Shown here one piece after another: positions 1-7,175 of a stretch of 33,954 bases of DNA. Location of the stretch: positions 1 to 33,954 of IMG/VR virus record IMGVR_UViG_3300025913_000081. One strand, 5' to 3'. How positions within the stretch are numbered: position 1 is the stretch's first letter; each line of letters begins with the position of its first letter. The notes below the pieces were generated by a model. It made no database searches. It saw only the letters and a program-made list of their open reading frames with translations, and was not told where the DNA came from. Position numbers and translations under genes: made by a program. This DNA is from a virus.

Positions 1-333
1 CACCAACGCCGCGTAGGCCTGCAGCTTCGACTTCAGCTTCTTGGCCAGCTCCCGGTCGTCCGGGTTCTTCGACTGGTAGCACTTGCGGATCAGGTCGTAG
101 ACCGGGTCCGGCTTGCCGAACTGCGACGGGCACAGGAATCGAGAGTTGCTGCCCAGGTAGTAGAAGCGGCGCTCGATGAAGGGCATCCCCTCGACCACCT
201 GCGAGGGCTTCCACGGGACGATGCGTGCCTTGTACTCGCCCGGGCCCGGCTTCCACAGCTGGACCGACGAGACCCTCCGCTGCCCGGACATCTCCTGCAC
301 GCGCTTCCTGATTGCGTCCAAATTCACGGCCAT
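1..333 (-). CDS. Single-stranded DNA-binding protein, T4 gp32-like (partial, C-terminus beyond left edge)
   Basis: The reading frame opens with ATG at 333 and runs off the left edge after 111 codons. The protein would coat single-stranded DNA during replication, recombination and repair, as T4 gp32 does. Residues 25-70 carry the gp32 core pattern: VQLWKPGPGEYKARIVPWK, then PFIERRFYYL, then FLCPSQFG. In T4 gp32 the equivalent zinc site uses a later Cys-Pro-Ile-Cys; here the matching stretch reads DPVY (residues 76-79), so the zinc site appears lost while the fold signature remains. GAGG lies 8 nt before the ATG. The gene is the last in view of the unit that begins at the promoter near 1251-1279 and follows the homing endonuclease gene. 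The identification rests on motif recognition by eye; the missing C-terminus prevents checking the acidic tail typical of the family. Confidence 0.8.
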   Translation of the reverse strand, partial: MAVNLDAIRKRVQEMSGQRRVSSVQLWKPGPGEYKARIVPWKPSQVVEGMPFIERRFYYLGSNSRFLCPSQFGKPDPVYDLIRKCYQSKNPDDRELAKKLKSKLQAYAALV

Positions 334-386
334 TCCTGTACCCTCTTTCCTTGTTCCTCAGTTCGATCTAACGTCACTGCGAACGT

Positions 387-977
387 TCAGATCGTACCTT
401 CAATCTGCTCTTTGTTCAACCTTCGACGCTTGTGAGTTTCACTGATCTTTTGTCGAGTCTCTGCACTGACGACTCGACCCACGTTCTTCCCTTTCCCGTT
501 TTCCGACATCCTCTGTCGCACGTCAGGCTGAAGCAATGCCTCACTCGTGCATTTTCGCGCCTCAGGGTCCCTGTATCGTCGTTTGGCTGCTTCGCTGATC
601 CTCTGACGATGCTCAGGCGTCAGTTTCGTGCCCAGTTTAGCCAGGCGCATTTTCTTCCTTGACTCTTCAGACATCTTCATGCCGAAGACACCGTCGCCGC
701 CCAGCGTCATGTTATAGCCACACTCGGCGTGGTTCGACGCCAGCAGCCAGATCCAGCGACGCTCTGCAGCCTTCATCTCGTCGATCGAGGCACACTCCTC
801 GAGGACAGCGCCTTCAAACTGAACGTCACCGTGCTTCCTGATCGCCCGGTGGAAGTGGTACTCGGAACCATTGTGGGCCGCAGCCACGTGCTTGCACCAA
901 CGCGCGGCGAGCTCCTGCTCCGTGATGCCCACGTATAGCTTACCGTTCGCCACGTTCGTGAAGCAGTAGACGATCAC
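387..977 (-). CDS. GIY-YIG homing endonuclease with NUMOD3-type repeats
   Basis: This is a free-standing homing endonuclease of 196 residues. The N-terminal nuclease domain shows VYCFTN (3-8) and YVGIT (15-19), standing in for GIY and YIG, then Arg27, the catalytic-type Glu72 in AERRWI, and GYNMTLGG (87-94). The C-terminal half holds repeated basic modules of the NUMOD3 DNA-binding type: SEESRKKMRLAKLG, TPEHRQRISEAAKRR, PDVRQRMSENGKGK and SAETRQKISETHKRR. The start is GTG at 977 and overlaps the stop of the preceding small gene in the sequence TAGTG. The 3' part is visibly poorer in GC than its neighbours, as expected of a mobile gene. It lies directly upstream of the gp32-like gene, so that conserved gene, or an allele of it in related phages, is a plausible target; this is inference. 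Confidence 0.92.
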   Translation of the reverse strand: MIVYCFTNVANGKLYVGITEQELAARWCKHVAAAHNGSEYHFHRAIRKHGDVQFEGAVLEECASIDEMKAAERRWIWLLASNHAECGYNMTLGGDGVFGMKMSEESRKKMRLAKLGTKLTPEHRQRISEAAKRRYRDPEARKCTSEALLQPDVRQRMSENGKGKNVGRVVSAETRQKISETHKRRRLNKEQIEGTI

Positions 978-1183
978 TACGCACGCTCGAGAGACGTCTC
1001 TTGAAACACCTCGTCCTGAGGGATTCCGCGCTCATCGAACCAGGTGATCAATACCCTACCTGTTCGTGACTTCTCACCTGCAATGGTGACGTACTCGAGC
1101 TCTTCGACGGCTCGACGCGTTTTCTTCGGATCGGCAATATGGTACACCAAGTCGCCTGGTTCGAACTTCGCCTCAGTCGCCAT
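977..1183 (-). CDS. Small hypothetical protein, first gene of the left transcription unit
   Basis: The product has 68 residues. It begins with MATEAKFEPGDLVYHIADPKK, and the stretch FEPGDLVYHI followed by a later RVLITWFDE resembles small beta-barrel (SH3- or KOW-like) proteins, but no family can be named. The ATG at 1183 is preceded by AGAGGAAC, a purine-rich ribosome site that lies very close to the start. It is the first gene after the TTGAAC/TAGGAT promoter at 1251-1279, and its stop codon overlaps the GTG of the GIY-YIG gene. Coding potential is supported by the promoter, the position and the tight coupling; function is unknown. Confidence 0.7.
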   Translation of the reverse strand: MATEAKFEPGDLVYHIADPKKTRRAVEELEYVTIAGEKSRTGRVLITWFDERGIPQDEVFQETSLERA

Positions 1184-1250
1184 GTTCCTCTGTCCTCTTT
1201 CCCACTCGGAGTCAGAATCGTCCTCACCGCAGGATTGCGACTTGGCTCAG

Positions 1251-1279
1251 ATCCTATCTCCAGAACTTCCGAAGTTCAA
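1251..1279 (-). promoter_or_regulatory. Host sigma-70-type promoter for the left unit
   Basis: On the minus strand TTGAAC (1279-1274) is followed after exactly 17 nt by TAGGAT (1256-1251). This is close to the usual vegetative promoter pattern, and TAGGAT is common in high-GC bacteria. It points toward the gene starting at 1183 and lies just past the terminator at 1291-1323, as expected for a new transcription unit. Confidence 0.65.
1263..1277. promoter_or_regulatory. Palindrome inside the promoter, possible operator
   Basis: GAACTT and AAGTTC form a perfect 6-bp inverted repeat around CCG. The site overlaps the -35 element and fills most of the spacer of the promoter at 1251-1279, which is a position where a bound repressor would block RNA polymerase. 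The spacing (GAAC-N7-GTTC) does not match the Gram-positive LexA box, so the binding protein is unknown. Confidence 0.45.
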
Positions 1280-1290
1280 TCGCTGCAGAC

Positions 1291-1323
1291 AAAAAGGCGC
1301 AGCCGCGTACTGCCTGCTGCGCC
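1291..1323 (-). terminator. Intrinsic terminator ending the long late region
   Basis: Seven nucleotides past the stop of the 1330-1539 gene, the minus strand holds GGCGCAGC (1323-1316), a 12-nt loop, the perfect 8-bp partner GCTGCGCC (1303-1296) and then five T residues (1295-1291). This is a textbook Rho-independent terminator and separates the structural genes from the promoter at 1251-1279. Confidence 0.9.
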
Positions 1324-1329
1324 CTTCTG

Positions 1330-1539
1330 CTACTTCCGTTCTTGCTTCCGCTGCCCGCCCAAGGGTTCCGAGTATCCCATCAGTCCACCGCCTCCGATGC
1401 CGCTGAACTCGTTGACGCCCTCTTCGGACTCGCCGTCTGCCTCTTCGCCGCCGTCCGCCGGCAGGAGCTGGTTGGGAACCCGCGCCTGCGACTCTCGCAC
1501 CGCTAGCCTCAAGTACTGCACGAGCAACTGCTCGCTCAT
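1330..1539 (-). CDS. Small protein with N-terminal helix motif and GGGG..GY..PLG tail
   Basis: The product has 69 residues. The N-terminus, MSEQLLVQYLRLAVRES, resembles the LRxxIxE-type amphipathic helix found at the start of several other proteins in this window (17024, 18128, 18850, 20015, 20448). The C-terminal part reads VNEFSGIGGGGLMGYSEPLGG, here split as an EFSG step, a glycine run and a GYSEPLG end; similar endings occur in small proteins of environmental T4-like phages. I chose the ATG at 1539 because the motif ATACTTA (1551-1545) ends 5 nt before it. There is no Shine-Dalgarno sequence, so the mRNA may be leaderless. It is the last gene before the terminator at 1291-1323. The biochemical role is unknown; a virion or head-associated role is inference from the shared helix. 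Confidence 0.7.
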   Translation of the reverse strand: MSEQLLVQYLRLAVRESQARVPNQLLPADGGEEADGESEEGVNEFSGIGGGGLMGYSEPLGGQRKQERK

Positions 1540-1544
1540 GGCAG

Positions 1545-1551
1545 TAAGTAT
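1545..1551 (-). promoter_or_regulatory. Late-promoter-like motif ATACTTA before the 1539 start
   Basis: ATACTTA is followed by 5 nt and then ATG. The motif, the GC base in front of it and the spacing are the same as before the gene at 15432. By analogy with T4 late promoters, whose single element ends about 6 nt before the start of transcription, the mRNA would begin at the A of the ATG. Confidence 0.5.
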
Positions 1552-1586
1552 GCCGCAGCGCGGCCCAGGTGAGGAAAAGTGACGCT

Positions 1587-1916
1587 TCAGCGCAGCCCGA
1601 GGGCCTCGCGCTCGTCTGCCGAGAGCTTGGCGAGCCCCTGCTTCTTCAGCAGCTCCCGCTGCCCGAGCCGGGCCTCCTCCAGGGTGGAGACCAGCCGGAT
1701 GGGCTCGTCGTCGACGAGCAGGTACGCCTTGCCTCGTGCCAGGATCGCCCACCTCTGTTCGGTCGGAGCGTCACCGCCCCAGTTGCCGCTGCGGTGAGCG
1801 ATCTGCTGCGCCAGCGCCGACGTGGTGCAGATCTCGGTGGGCGACCCGCTGGCCCGGTCGTCGTTGTTGCGGTGCACCGTCCACACCGGAAAGATGTCGC
1901 CTTCTGCGAAGTTCAT
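1587..1916 (-). CDS. Hypothetical protein of 109 residues
   Basis: The product begins MNFAEGDIFPVWTVHRNND and contains RWAILARGKAYLLVDDEP followed by a charged helical C-terminus rich in Glu, Leu and Lys. I do not recognise the family. The ATG at 1916 shares its A with the TGA stop of the HD-domain gene (TGATG), so the two are translationally coupled and a functional link to that enzyme is possible. A longer in-frame extension to 2072 would overlap the HD gene by more than 150 nt and is not credible. Confidence 0.75.
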   Translation of the reverse strand: MNFAEGDIFPVWTVHRNNDDRASGSPTEICTTSALAQQIAHRSGNWGGDAPTEQRWAILARGKAYLLVDDEPIRLVSTLEEARLGQRELLKKQGLAKLSADEREALGLR

Positions 1917-2536
1917 CACGTCTTCTCCACAGGCCACACGTTGGAGCTCTTCTCGTCCATGGTGGCCACGTAGTCGGCCGTCATCAGGCCGTAGACGAGT
2001 GGGCTGACCTTGAGGCAGTAGGCCTTGTTGGGCTCCCAGACGAAGCCGTCGTTGCAGCGGATGGCCAGCCACTCGTCGGCCGTCAGCTTGACGCCGTAGT
2101 GCTGCATGATGAAGACGCTGCGGTCAGGGGTGGTCAGGTACTGCAGGTCGTTGTTGTAGGCGTAGACCTCGCCCCGCTTGCGCTTCCAGTCGTCGGGCTG
2201 CTCCACGTAGAAGTCGTGGGAGCGCTCCTTGCCAGGCAGGCCCACCTTGCCCACGTCGTGGAACAGGGCCGACAGGATCATGCTCTGCTTGGGCAGGCCC
2301 CAGCCGAATGCTCCATTGAGGGCGACCAGGCGATTGAGCACCCGCAGGCTGTGGTCGACCAGGCCGCCCGGGAAGGCCCCGTGGTAGTCGGTCTTGGCCG
2401 AGGCCGGGCACGTGGCCAGGCGCTCGTCCATCTCTGACAGCATCTTCTCGACCGCCGGCGTCCGGTCGCCCAGCTTACCGCACAGTCCCAGGAACTTGAT
2501 CCAGTTCTTCTCGATCTCTTCCGGCGTCAGCGACAC
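1916..2536 (-). CDS. HD-domain metal-dependent phosphohydrolase
   Basis: The product has 206 residues. The HD signature is visible: His62 in GGLVDHSLRVLNRL, the His93-Asp94 pair in ALFHDVGKVG, and a late Asp188 in LMTADYVATMD, which together would bind the catalytic metal. Such enzymes hydrolyse nucleotides or related phosphoesters; the substrate cannot be read from the sequence. The start is GTG at 2536, preceded by GGAGAAGAAGCC, and overlaps the end of the previous small gene by 10 nt. It sits with the DNA polymerase gene, so a role in nucleotide metabolism or in control of nucleotide signals during infection is reasonable inference. HD-domain proteins are frequent in phages of this type. 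Confidence 0.85.
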   Translation of the reverse strand: MSLTPEEIEKNWIKFLGLCGKLGDRTPAVEKMLSEMDERLATCPASAKTDYHGAFPGGLVDHSLRVLNRLVALNGAFGWGLPKQSMILSALFHDVGKVGLPGKERSHDFYVEQPDDWKRKRGEVYAYNNDLQYLTTPDRSVFIMQHYGVKLTADEWLAIRCNDGFVWEPNKAYCLKVSPLVYGLMTADYVATMDEKSSNVWPVEKT

Positions 2537-2706
2537 GGCTTCTTCTCCACGTAGCTCTCGCAGAGCTCCTTGAGTTCGACCTCGGTCGGATGGTGATCGA
2601 AGTCGCCAACGTAGCCTTCTTCCGGGTACTCCACCTCGAAGACGCGGTACCTGTCCCCGGCCGGTCCACAGTTTGCTAGCACTGTGACCTCAACAGTCTC
2701 ATCCAT
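2527..2706 (-). CDS. Small acidic hypothetical protein
   Basis: The product has 59 residues, begins MDETVEVTVLANCGPAGD and is rich in Glu and Asp. A section reading RVFEVEYPEEGYVGDFD suggests a beta-rich fold, but no family is recognised. The ATG at 2706 is the natural start, because it lies 6 nt after GTACTGT (2719-2713), a weak version of the late-promoter motif, and there is no Shine-Dalgarno sequence close by. The 3' end overlaps the HD-domain gene by 10 nt, which supports that both are translated. Confidence 0.7.
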   Translation of the reverse strand: MDETVEVTVLANCGPAGDRYRVFEVEYPEEGYVGDFDHHPTEVELKELCESYVEKKPCR

Positions 2707-2712
2707 GCCAGG

Positions 2713-2719
2713 ACAGTAC
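2713..2719 (-). promoter_or_regulatory. Degenerate late-promoter-like motif GTACTGT before 2706
   Basis: GTACTGT shares TACT with ATACTTA and stands 6 nt before the ATG of a gene without a Shine-Dalgarno sequence. The match is poor and the call depends on the better copies elsewhere. Confidence 0.25.
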
Positions 2720-2738
2720 CCTTGCCCCGGGCCGCTGT

Positions 2739-3953
2739 TCAACCGCCCATCCTCTCCAGGCGGAGGTTGAACTTCTGCACGTAGCCGGGAACCTTGACGT
2801 GGGTGATCGCCTCCACCGTGGGCAGGTCCTCGTCCAAGACGTCCAGCAGGATCGCATCGTGCAGCAGGAAGATGGGCCGGACCCGAGGAGCCTCTGCGGC
2901 CAGCCGGTCGACCACCTGCCGGAAGCCCAGCATCGTCACGTCGACGCCGGTGGACTGCCCGTAGTAGGCGATGAAGATGTGGTCGAGGGGCTCGTCCACT
3001 TCGACCGGGCGACCGTACCGGTTGGTGATCCTGCCGGTCGCCACGAACTGGGCCTTCACGCGGGCCAGCAGCTCGTCGGTGCTGAAGTAGGCCCCCACCT
3101 TCTTGACAAAGGCATCGAGCTCGGCCCCCGAGATCCCGAGCCGGGCGCCCAGGGCCCACTTGCTGCTGCCGTACAGGGTGCTGAGGACTGCGGCCTTGAC
3201 TGAGTTCCGATCGTGGCCCATCTCTCGGGCGATCGTCCCGTAGAGGTCGGCCTCCTCACACCGCCTCCCGTGCTCGTACAGCAGGATGCGGGCCTCCAGG
3301 GCCGCGAAGTCGAGAGCGACCACCCGGCCCCGGTCGCCGTGCACTGACCGCAGGATGCTGCGGTGCTTCTTCTTCAGGGTCAGGATCTGCGGGCCACTCC
3401 TGACGGTCAGCCGCCCGGTCAGGGTCCGGAACCTGTCGTACTCCACCTCGCGGGCTAGCCCCTCTTCGTCGGGCTGGAAGGATCGGGTCGCCGCCACGTT
3501 GCCCTCCGCGGCCTCGACGAGCCGCTGCCAGGCCTCTGCGTCCACCCGGCACCTGTGCAGTGACCGGAAGATGCCGTTTCCGGGCACCCAGACGGCCCTA
3601 TAATAATCGAGCGGGGCGGCTGCCATGGCTACAGCCACCTCACCTGCCAGCCTTTTTGTGAAGGCCAGGTGGGCCCCGCGCGGCATCACCCGCTGCCACG
3701 GGACTGGCTGCGTCCCCAGCGAGCTCGACAGCAGAGACATCTGCCTGACGAAGGCCGCAGGCGGCTGCAGGTCGATCGCCTGCCCGCTCAGCCTCAAGGC
3801 TGTGTCGAGGCACCAGTCGCTGTCTTCTTTGGCCTGGCCTGACAGGTGCCAGAAGCCCTCAGGGACCCGTGCCGCCCACCGGTACGAGCCCTCGTCGCAG
3901 GCCAGGTGTTCCTTGGTGCCGAGCAGCCGGCGATCGAGGCAGAATCTGGGCAC
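2739..3953 (-). CDS. Family A (Pol I-like) DNA polymerase domain protein, no exonuclease domain
   Basis: The product has 404 residues and carries the polymerase domain only. Visible landmarks are the template-binding region TLTGRLTVRSGPQILTLKKK (177-196), motif A DFAALEAR with catalytic Asp215, motif B with Arg249, Lys253 and Tyr261-Gly262, a conserved Gln333, and motif C His365-Asp366-Ala367. The usual motif C is His-Asp-Glu, so the Glu is replaced by Ala, while both metal-binding Asp residues are kept. No 3'-5' exonuclease motifs are visible and the first 165 residues are unlike Pol I. The start is GTG at 3953 because no in-frame upstream start exists. T4 itself uses a family B polymerase, so this is a different solution or an additional enzyme. 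It lies just downstream of baseplate genes. Confidence 0.85.
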   Translation of the reverse strand: MPRFCLDRRLLGTKEHLACDEGSYRWAARVPEGFWHLSGQAKEDSDWCLDTALRLSGQAIDLQPPAAFVRQMSLLSSSLGTQPVPWQRVMPRGAHLAFTKRLAGEVAVAMAAAPLDYYRAVWVPGNGIFRSLHRCRVDAEAWQRLVEAAEGNVAATRSFQPDEEGLAREVEYDRFRTLTGRLTVRSGPQILTLKKKHRSILRSVHGDRGRVVALDFAALEARILLYEHGRRCEEADLYGTIAREMGHDRNSVKAAVLSTLYGSSKWALGARLGISGAELDAFVKKVGAYFSTDELLARVKAQFVATGRITNRYGRPVEVDEPLDHIFIAYYGQSTGVDVTMLGFRQVVDRLAAEAPRVRPIFLLHDAILLDVLDEDLPTVEAITHVKVPGYVQKFNLRLERMGG

Positions 3954-3989
3954 GGTCCATCGTAAGGCCCGACGGGCGGGTTCTACACC

Positions 3990-6875
3990 TCAGGTGGTCG
4001 CGGCCATGTTGGCCGACAGCTGGCTCAGCTGGTCGACCACGTTGGGCGCGCCCTCGAAGACGCCGTAGCCGTCTGAGTAGGCGAAGGTCCACTGGGTCTC
4101 GAACTTGCCCGGGCTGAAGTTGTGGGACAGGTGCGTCAGGATGTAGAGGTTGTCGAGGGTGGTCCCGGTCTGAAAGTCGATGAAGTACTGCTGGGCCATG
4201 GTGGCCAACGGGCAGCCCTTCGTCGTCATGGTCAGCTGGGCTGGGATGACGCGCAGCGGGATGCCAAGGTCACCCGACCCGTTGGGATGTGCAGTGTTGC
4301 GCTTGGCCTGCGAGTTCAGCAGGTTACGGGTGCCCACCAGCGGGTTAGCCTTGGAGGTGACGTTGACCGAGGTGATGGTGGAACCGTTGGCCCCGAAGCG
4401 GATGGTGGGCACCGTCTTGCCGACCACGTCCTTGATCTGCTGGTTGCTGCCGAAGGGCGTCAGCTGCGTCACCTTGATGCGGCCTGACTTGACGTCCTCG
4501 TCAAACTGGGCCTTGGTCGCCGCCGTGATGGCCTGCAGGCTCGCTCCCGCAGGAGCGTGGTAGGTCTGCGCGTAGGCGTCGACGTTCTGGTTGAGCATGA
4601 TGAGGCCATCGTTGTCCTCACTGCGCAGCAGGGCGGTGGCAGTCCGGTAGGGCGACGTCTGCTTGTCGTAGACGTGGAACCGCATGATCTTGCGGGTCGC
4701 CTTACCCTGCGCCGTGCGAATGGGCTGTGAGGCGGCGTCGACTGCCGAGTAGCTCATCAGCTGCAGGATGTCATTGTCGCCATCGTCGCCCACCTTCTCG
4801 TGCGACATCTCGATGTACATCTCGATCTGCGGCTGGCGGAAGGGCCCGTACTTCTTGACGTACTCAGCGTGCCGGCTCTCGAACTGCGACTCCACGTCCT
4901 GGCCCTTCTTCAGCTGCGGGTCGTCGCCTTTCTTCCAAGGCTGGTACAGGTCGCTGAAGCCGTAGCCGATGGCCCGTGGGTCGGTGAACTGGGCGTCGAC
5001 GACCAGGGCCATGAAGTCCTCCAGCTTGACGCGGTCGCTGCCGCGTTCCTTGACCATGTCGGTGAACTGCGAGACGAAGTCGTCCAGCCTAATGGGGAAC
5101 TCGGCCACGCAGTGGTTGGAGACGGGCCCTGCCTGCTCGTTGAGGTTGTAGAAGAAGACCTGGACTTCGTCGAAGGCAGTGTGCAGCGAGCTCATCCCGC
5201 GGAGGGCGAAGACGCTGAACAGCTTGCCGAAGGAGACCACCTTCTTCTGCTTGCTGCCCTTGTTGGCCGAGTCGCAGACCTGCGTGATCTCCTCGCCCAG
5301 GCCCTTGCCGGCAGCGGGCAGGAACGGGTCGGGCCCGCTGCGGACCTCTTCGAACATCTCGCCGACGGTCTTGGTCACCGTCTTGTCGTAGCGCTCCTTG
5401 TAGACGAACTTGGTCTTGTCACCGTCGGCCTTGTAGAGCTGCTGCAGCGAGGTGATGAGCCCGCTGAGGGCGTCCTTGTCGACGTCCTTCTTGGAGGCCA
5501 GGCCCTTCTTCAGGGCGGCGATGTTCTTCTGGATGTCGTCGGGCTTCAGGTTGGGGAACTCACCCACTTCGGCCGCGTCCAGGATCTGGTAGGCCCGGAT
5601 CTCCTTGTTGAGGCCCGTCGGAGTGTCGAGCCGCAGCTGCCGGCGGTACCTCGAGATCTGCTCGATCAGCTGCTTGACCTCTCCCGTCACGAAGCCCATG
5701 TCGCCGTACTGGTCGGTGATCTTCAGGTCCCGAACCTCGCTGACGCCCTTGGTGAACAGCTCCAGGTTGATGGTGACGGTGCCGTTCTGGTCGAAGGTGA
5801 AGCTGGAGTTCTTGATGAAGTAGGGCTCCCGCATCAGCAGGTTGTTGTTGACGTAGTCGAAGTACAGGTTCTGGCCCGCCCTGACCGGGGCCCGCCACCC
5901 GTAGGTCAGCCACAGGGTGACGCCCTGGTAGACGTTGACGCGGATCAGGTCAGAGATCTCAGCGAGCCTTGACCTGTCGTGCAGCTTCAGCGACATGTTG
6001 GCCTGTTTGTAGCAGAAGAAGCCCGCGCCCGAGGGCTTCGAGGTGATGGTGACGTGGTCCAGCGACAGGAAGGGCCGGAACGGGTCCAGCACGTCGGTGT
6101 ACCTGACCCCGTTGGACCCCACGTCCCTGTTGGGTTGTGGGTTGACCAGCGTCTGGGGCGAGGTGAACAGTTCCATGCCGGCGTGGTCCAGCTCAGTGGG
6201 CGAGGCGGCGGCCAGGTCGACGAACTGGTTGCCCTCCACCTGCGCAGTGGTGCTGGCGCCCATAGCAGACAATTTGGTGCCTCCCAGCAGGAAGCGCAGC
6301 AGCGAGGGGGACTGCAGCGCGTCGGCCGCGCTGCGCTTGAAGTCGAACTCCACCTGCATCAGCGGCACCAGCTGGCTCAGCACCGTGTTGGGCATGGAGT
6401 TGAGGAAGACCTCGGCCCGCTTGGTGTTCCGGGTCGTCGGGCTGAAGAAGGGCGACCGGCTCAGGACGACGGAGACCTTGGGCGGCTGTGCAGCCCCCGA
6501 TGGGAACTGGAAGTCCTTGCCCAGGACCTCCTTGAGGCTGTTGACCGGGTCGGGCTGGCCTGAGGCGATCTTGGCCTTGGCCGTGCCCGGGCCCAGGTCG
6601 GGGACGCCAGTGTCGGTCCAGATCGTCAGGTACTTCGACAGGTCGACGCCTCCCAGGTCGGCCGACTTGGCCTTCAGGTCGTTGACCTTGGAGACCAGGG
6701 TGTCGATCGCCAGCACGCCGCGGCCGTTGTTCTCCAGCAGGCGCAGCAGCTGGGCGAAGGCATTGTCGACCTTCGTCAGCGGTCCGCCCAGCTGGGGCTG
6801 GACGGTGCCGACCAGGTCGGCCGGCTGGAACATCTCGAAGAGGTACTCGATCTTGCTGAAGTCTGCCTGCGCCAC
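3990..6875 (-). CDS. Large baseplate hub-like virion protein
   Basis: The product has 961 residues. It starts with GTG at 6875, six bases after the stop of the gp53-like gene. The central part (about 275-370) is beta-rich with an aromatic pattern, including SLDHVTITSK, NMSLKLHD and VNVYQGVTLWLTYGW. The C-terminal part (about 860-945) has IPLRVIPAQLTMTTKG, NLYILTHLSHNFSPGKFET and WTFAYSDGYGVF, a pattern I associate with hub proteins of contractile tails. A middle region rich in charged residues (about 420-560) looks helical. Its place among gp53-like and other baseplate genes supports a hub or tube-initiating role. Which T4 gene it replaces (gp27, gp48 or gp54) is not resolved. No peptidoglycan-cleaving motif is recognised. 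Confidence 0.7.
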   Translation of the reverse strand: MAQADFSKIEYLFEMFQPADLVGTVQPQLGGPLTKVDNAFAQLLRLLENNGRGVLAIDTLVSKVNDLKAKSADLGGVDLSKYLTIWTDTGVPDLGPGTAKAKIASGQPDPVNSLKEVLGKDFQFPSGAAQPPKVSVVLSRSPFFSPTTRNTKRAEVFLNSMPNTVLSQLVPLMQVEFDFKRSAADALQSPSLLRFLLGGTKLSAMGASTTAQVEGNQFVDLAAASPTELDHAGMELFTSPQTLVNPQPNRDVGSNGVRYTDVLDPFRPFLSLDHVTITSKPSGAGFFCYKQANMSLKLHDRSRLAEISDLIRVNVYQGVTLWLTYGWRAPVRAGQNLYFDYVNNNLLMREPYFIKNSSFTFDQNGTVTINLELFTKGVSEVRDLKITDQYGDMGFVTGEVKQLIEQISRYRRQLRLDTPTGLNKEIRAYQILDAAEVGEFPNLKPDDIQKNIAALKKGLASKKDVDKDALSGLITSLQQLYKADGDKTKFVYKERYDKTVTKTVGEMFEEVRSGPDPFLPAAGKGLGEEITQVCDSANKGSKQKKVVSFGKLFSVFALRGMSSLHTAFDEVQVFFYNLNEQAGPVSNHCVAEFPIRLDDFVSQFTDMVKERGSDRVKLEDFMALVVDAQFTDPRAIGYGFSDLYQPWKKGDDPQLKKGQDVESQFESRHAEYVKKYGPFRQPQIEMYIEMSHEKVGDDGDNDILQLMSYSAVDAASQPIRTAQGKATRKIMRFHVYDKQTSPYRTATALLRSEDNDGLIMLNQNVDAYAQTYHAPAGASLQAITAATKAQFDEDVKSGRIKVTQLTPFGSNQQIKDVVGKTVPTIRFGANGSTITSVNVTSKANPLVGTRNLLNSQAKRNTAHPNGSGDLGIPLRVIPAQLTMTTKGCPLATMAQQYFIDFQTGTTLDNLYILTHLSHNFSPGKFETQWTFAYSDGYGVFEGAPNVVDQLSQLSANMAATT

Positions 6876-6881
6876 GAGCCC

Positions 6882-7175
6882 TCACCCCACCAGGGCCGCC
6901 ACGGCGGCCAGGTCGACGACGTTGATGACGGTGCCAGGAGGCACCTGCAGGCCCCAGCCCACGTTGCTGGCAGCGGCCAGCACCCACCAGTAGCGGCCGT
7001 CGCCGTATAGCACGCCGGCCATGGTGTCGAGCCGCTCGCGGCCCCTGACGACGATGGGCTTGACGAGCAGCTGACCGTTCTTGACAGCCAGCTGGATCGC
7101 TTCCCGGGCCCGGCTGGTGCCGAACTGGCTGCCGAAGGCCAGGATGGGGGAGCGAGAGTACCTTGAGAAGGCCAT
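6882..7175 (-). CDS. LysM-like baseplate wedge protein, T4 gp53-like
   Basis: The product has 97 residues. The core reads RGRERLDTMAGVLYGDGRYWWVLAAAS, followed by PPGTVINV. The pattern RxDxLAxxxYGDxxxWW(V/I)(I/L)A is typical of LysM-like small baseplate proteins, the group that includes T4 gp53 and tail protein X. It would help lock the hub to the wedges. The ATG at 7175 shares its A with the stop of the 1077-residue gene (TGATG). T4 gp53 is about twice as long, so only the conserved core is present. Confidence 0.8.
   Translation of the reverse strand: MAFSRYSRSPILAFGSQFGTSRAREAIQLAVKNGQLLVKPIVVRGRERLDTMAGVLYGDGRYWWVLAAASNVGWGLQVPPGTVINVVDLAAVAALVG

Noticed and set aside
1263-1277. LexA/SOS box reading of the palindrome
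   Set aside because: The two GAAC/GTTC halves are 7 nt apart, not 4 as in the Gram-positive box, and the alphaproteobacterial box is a direct repeat.
4800-5972. Long plus-strand open frame (390 codons) opposite the hub-like gene
   Set aside because: It is antisense to a clear structural gene, rich in Val, Leu, Asp and Gly as expected from GC-biased third positions, and has no recognisable motif.
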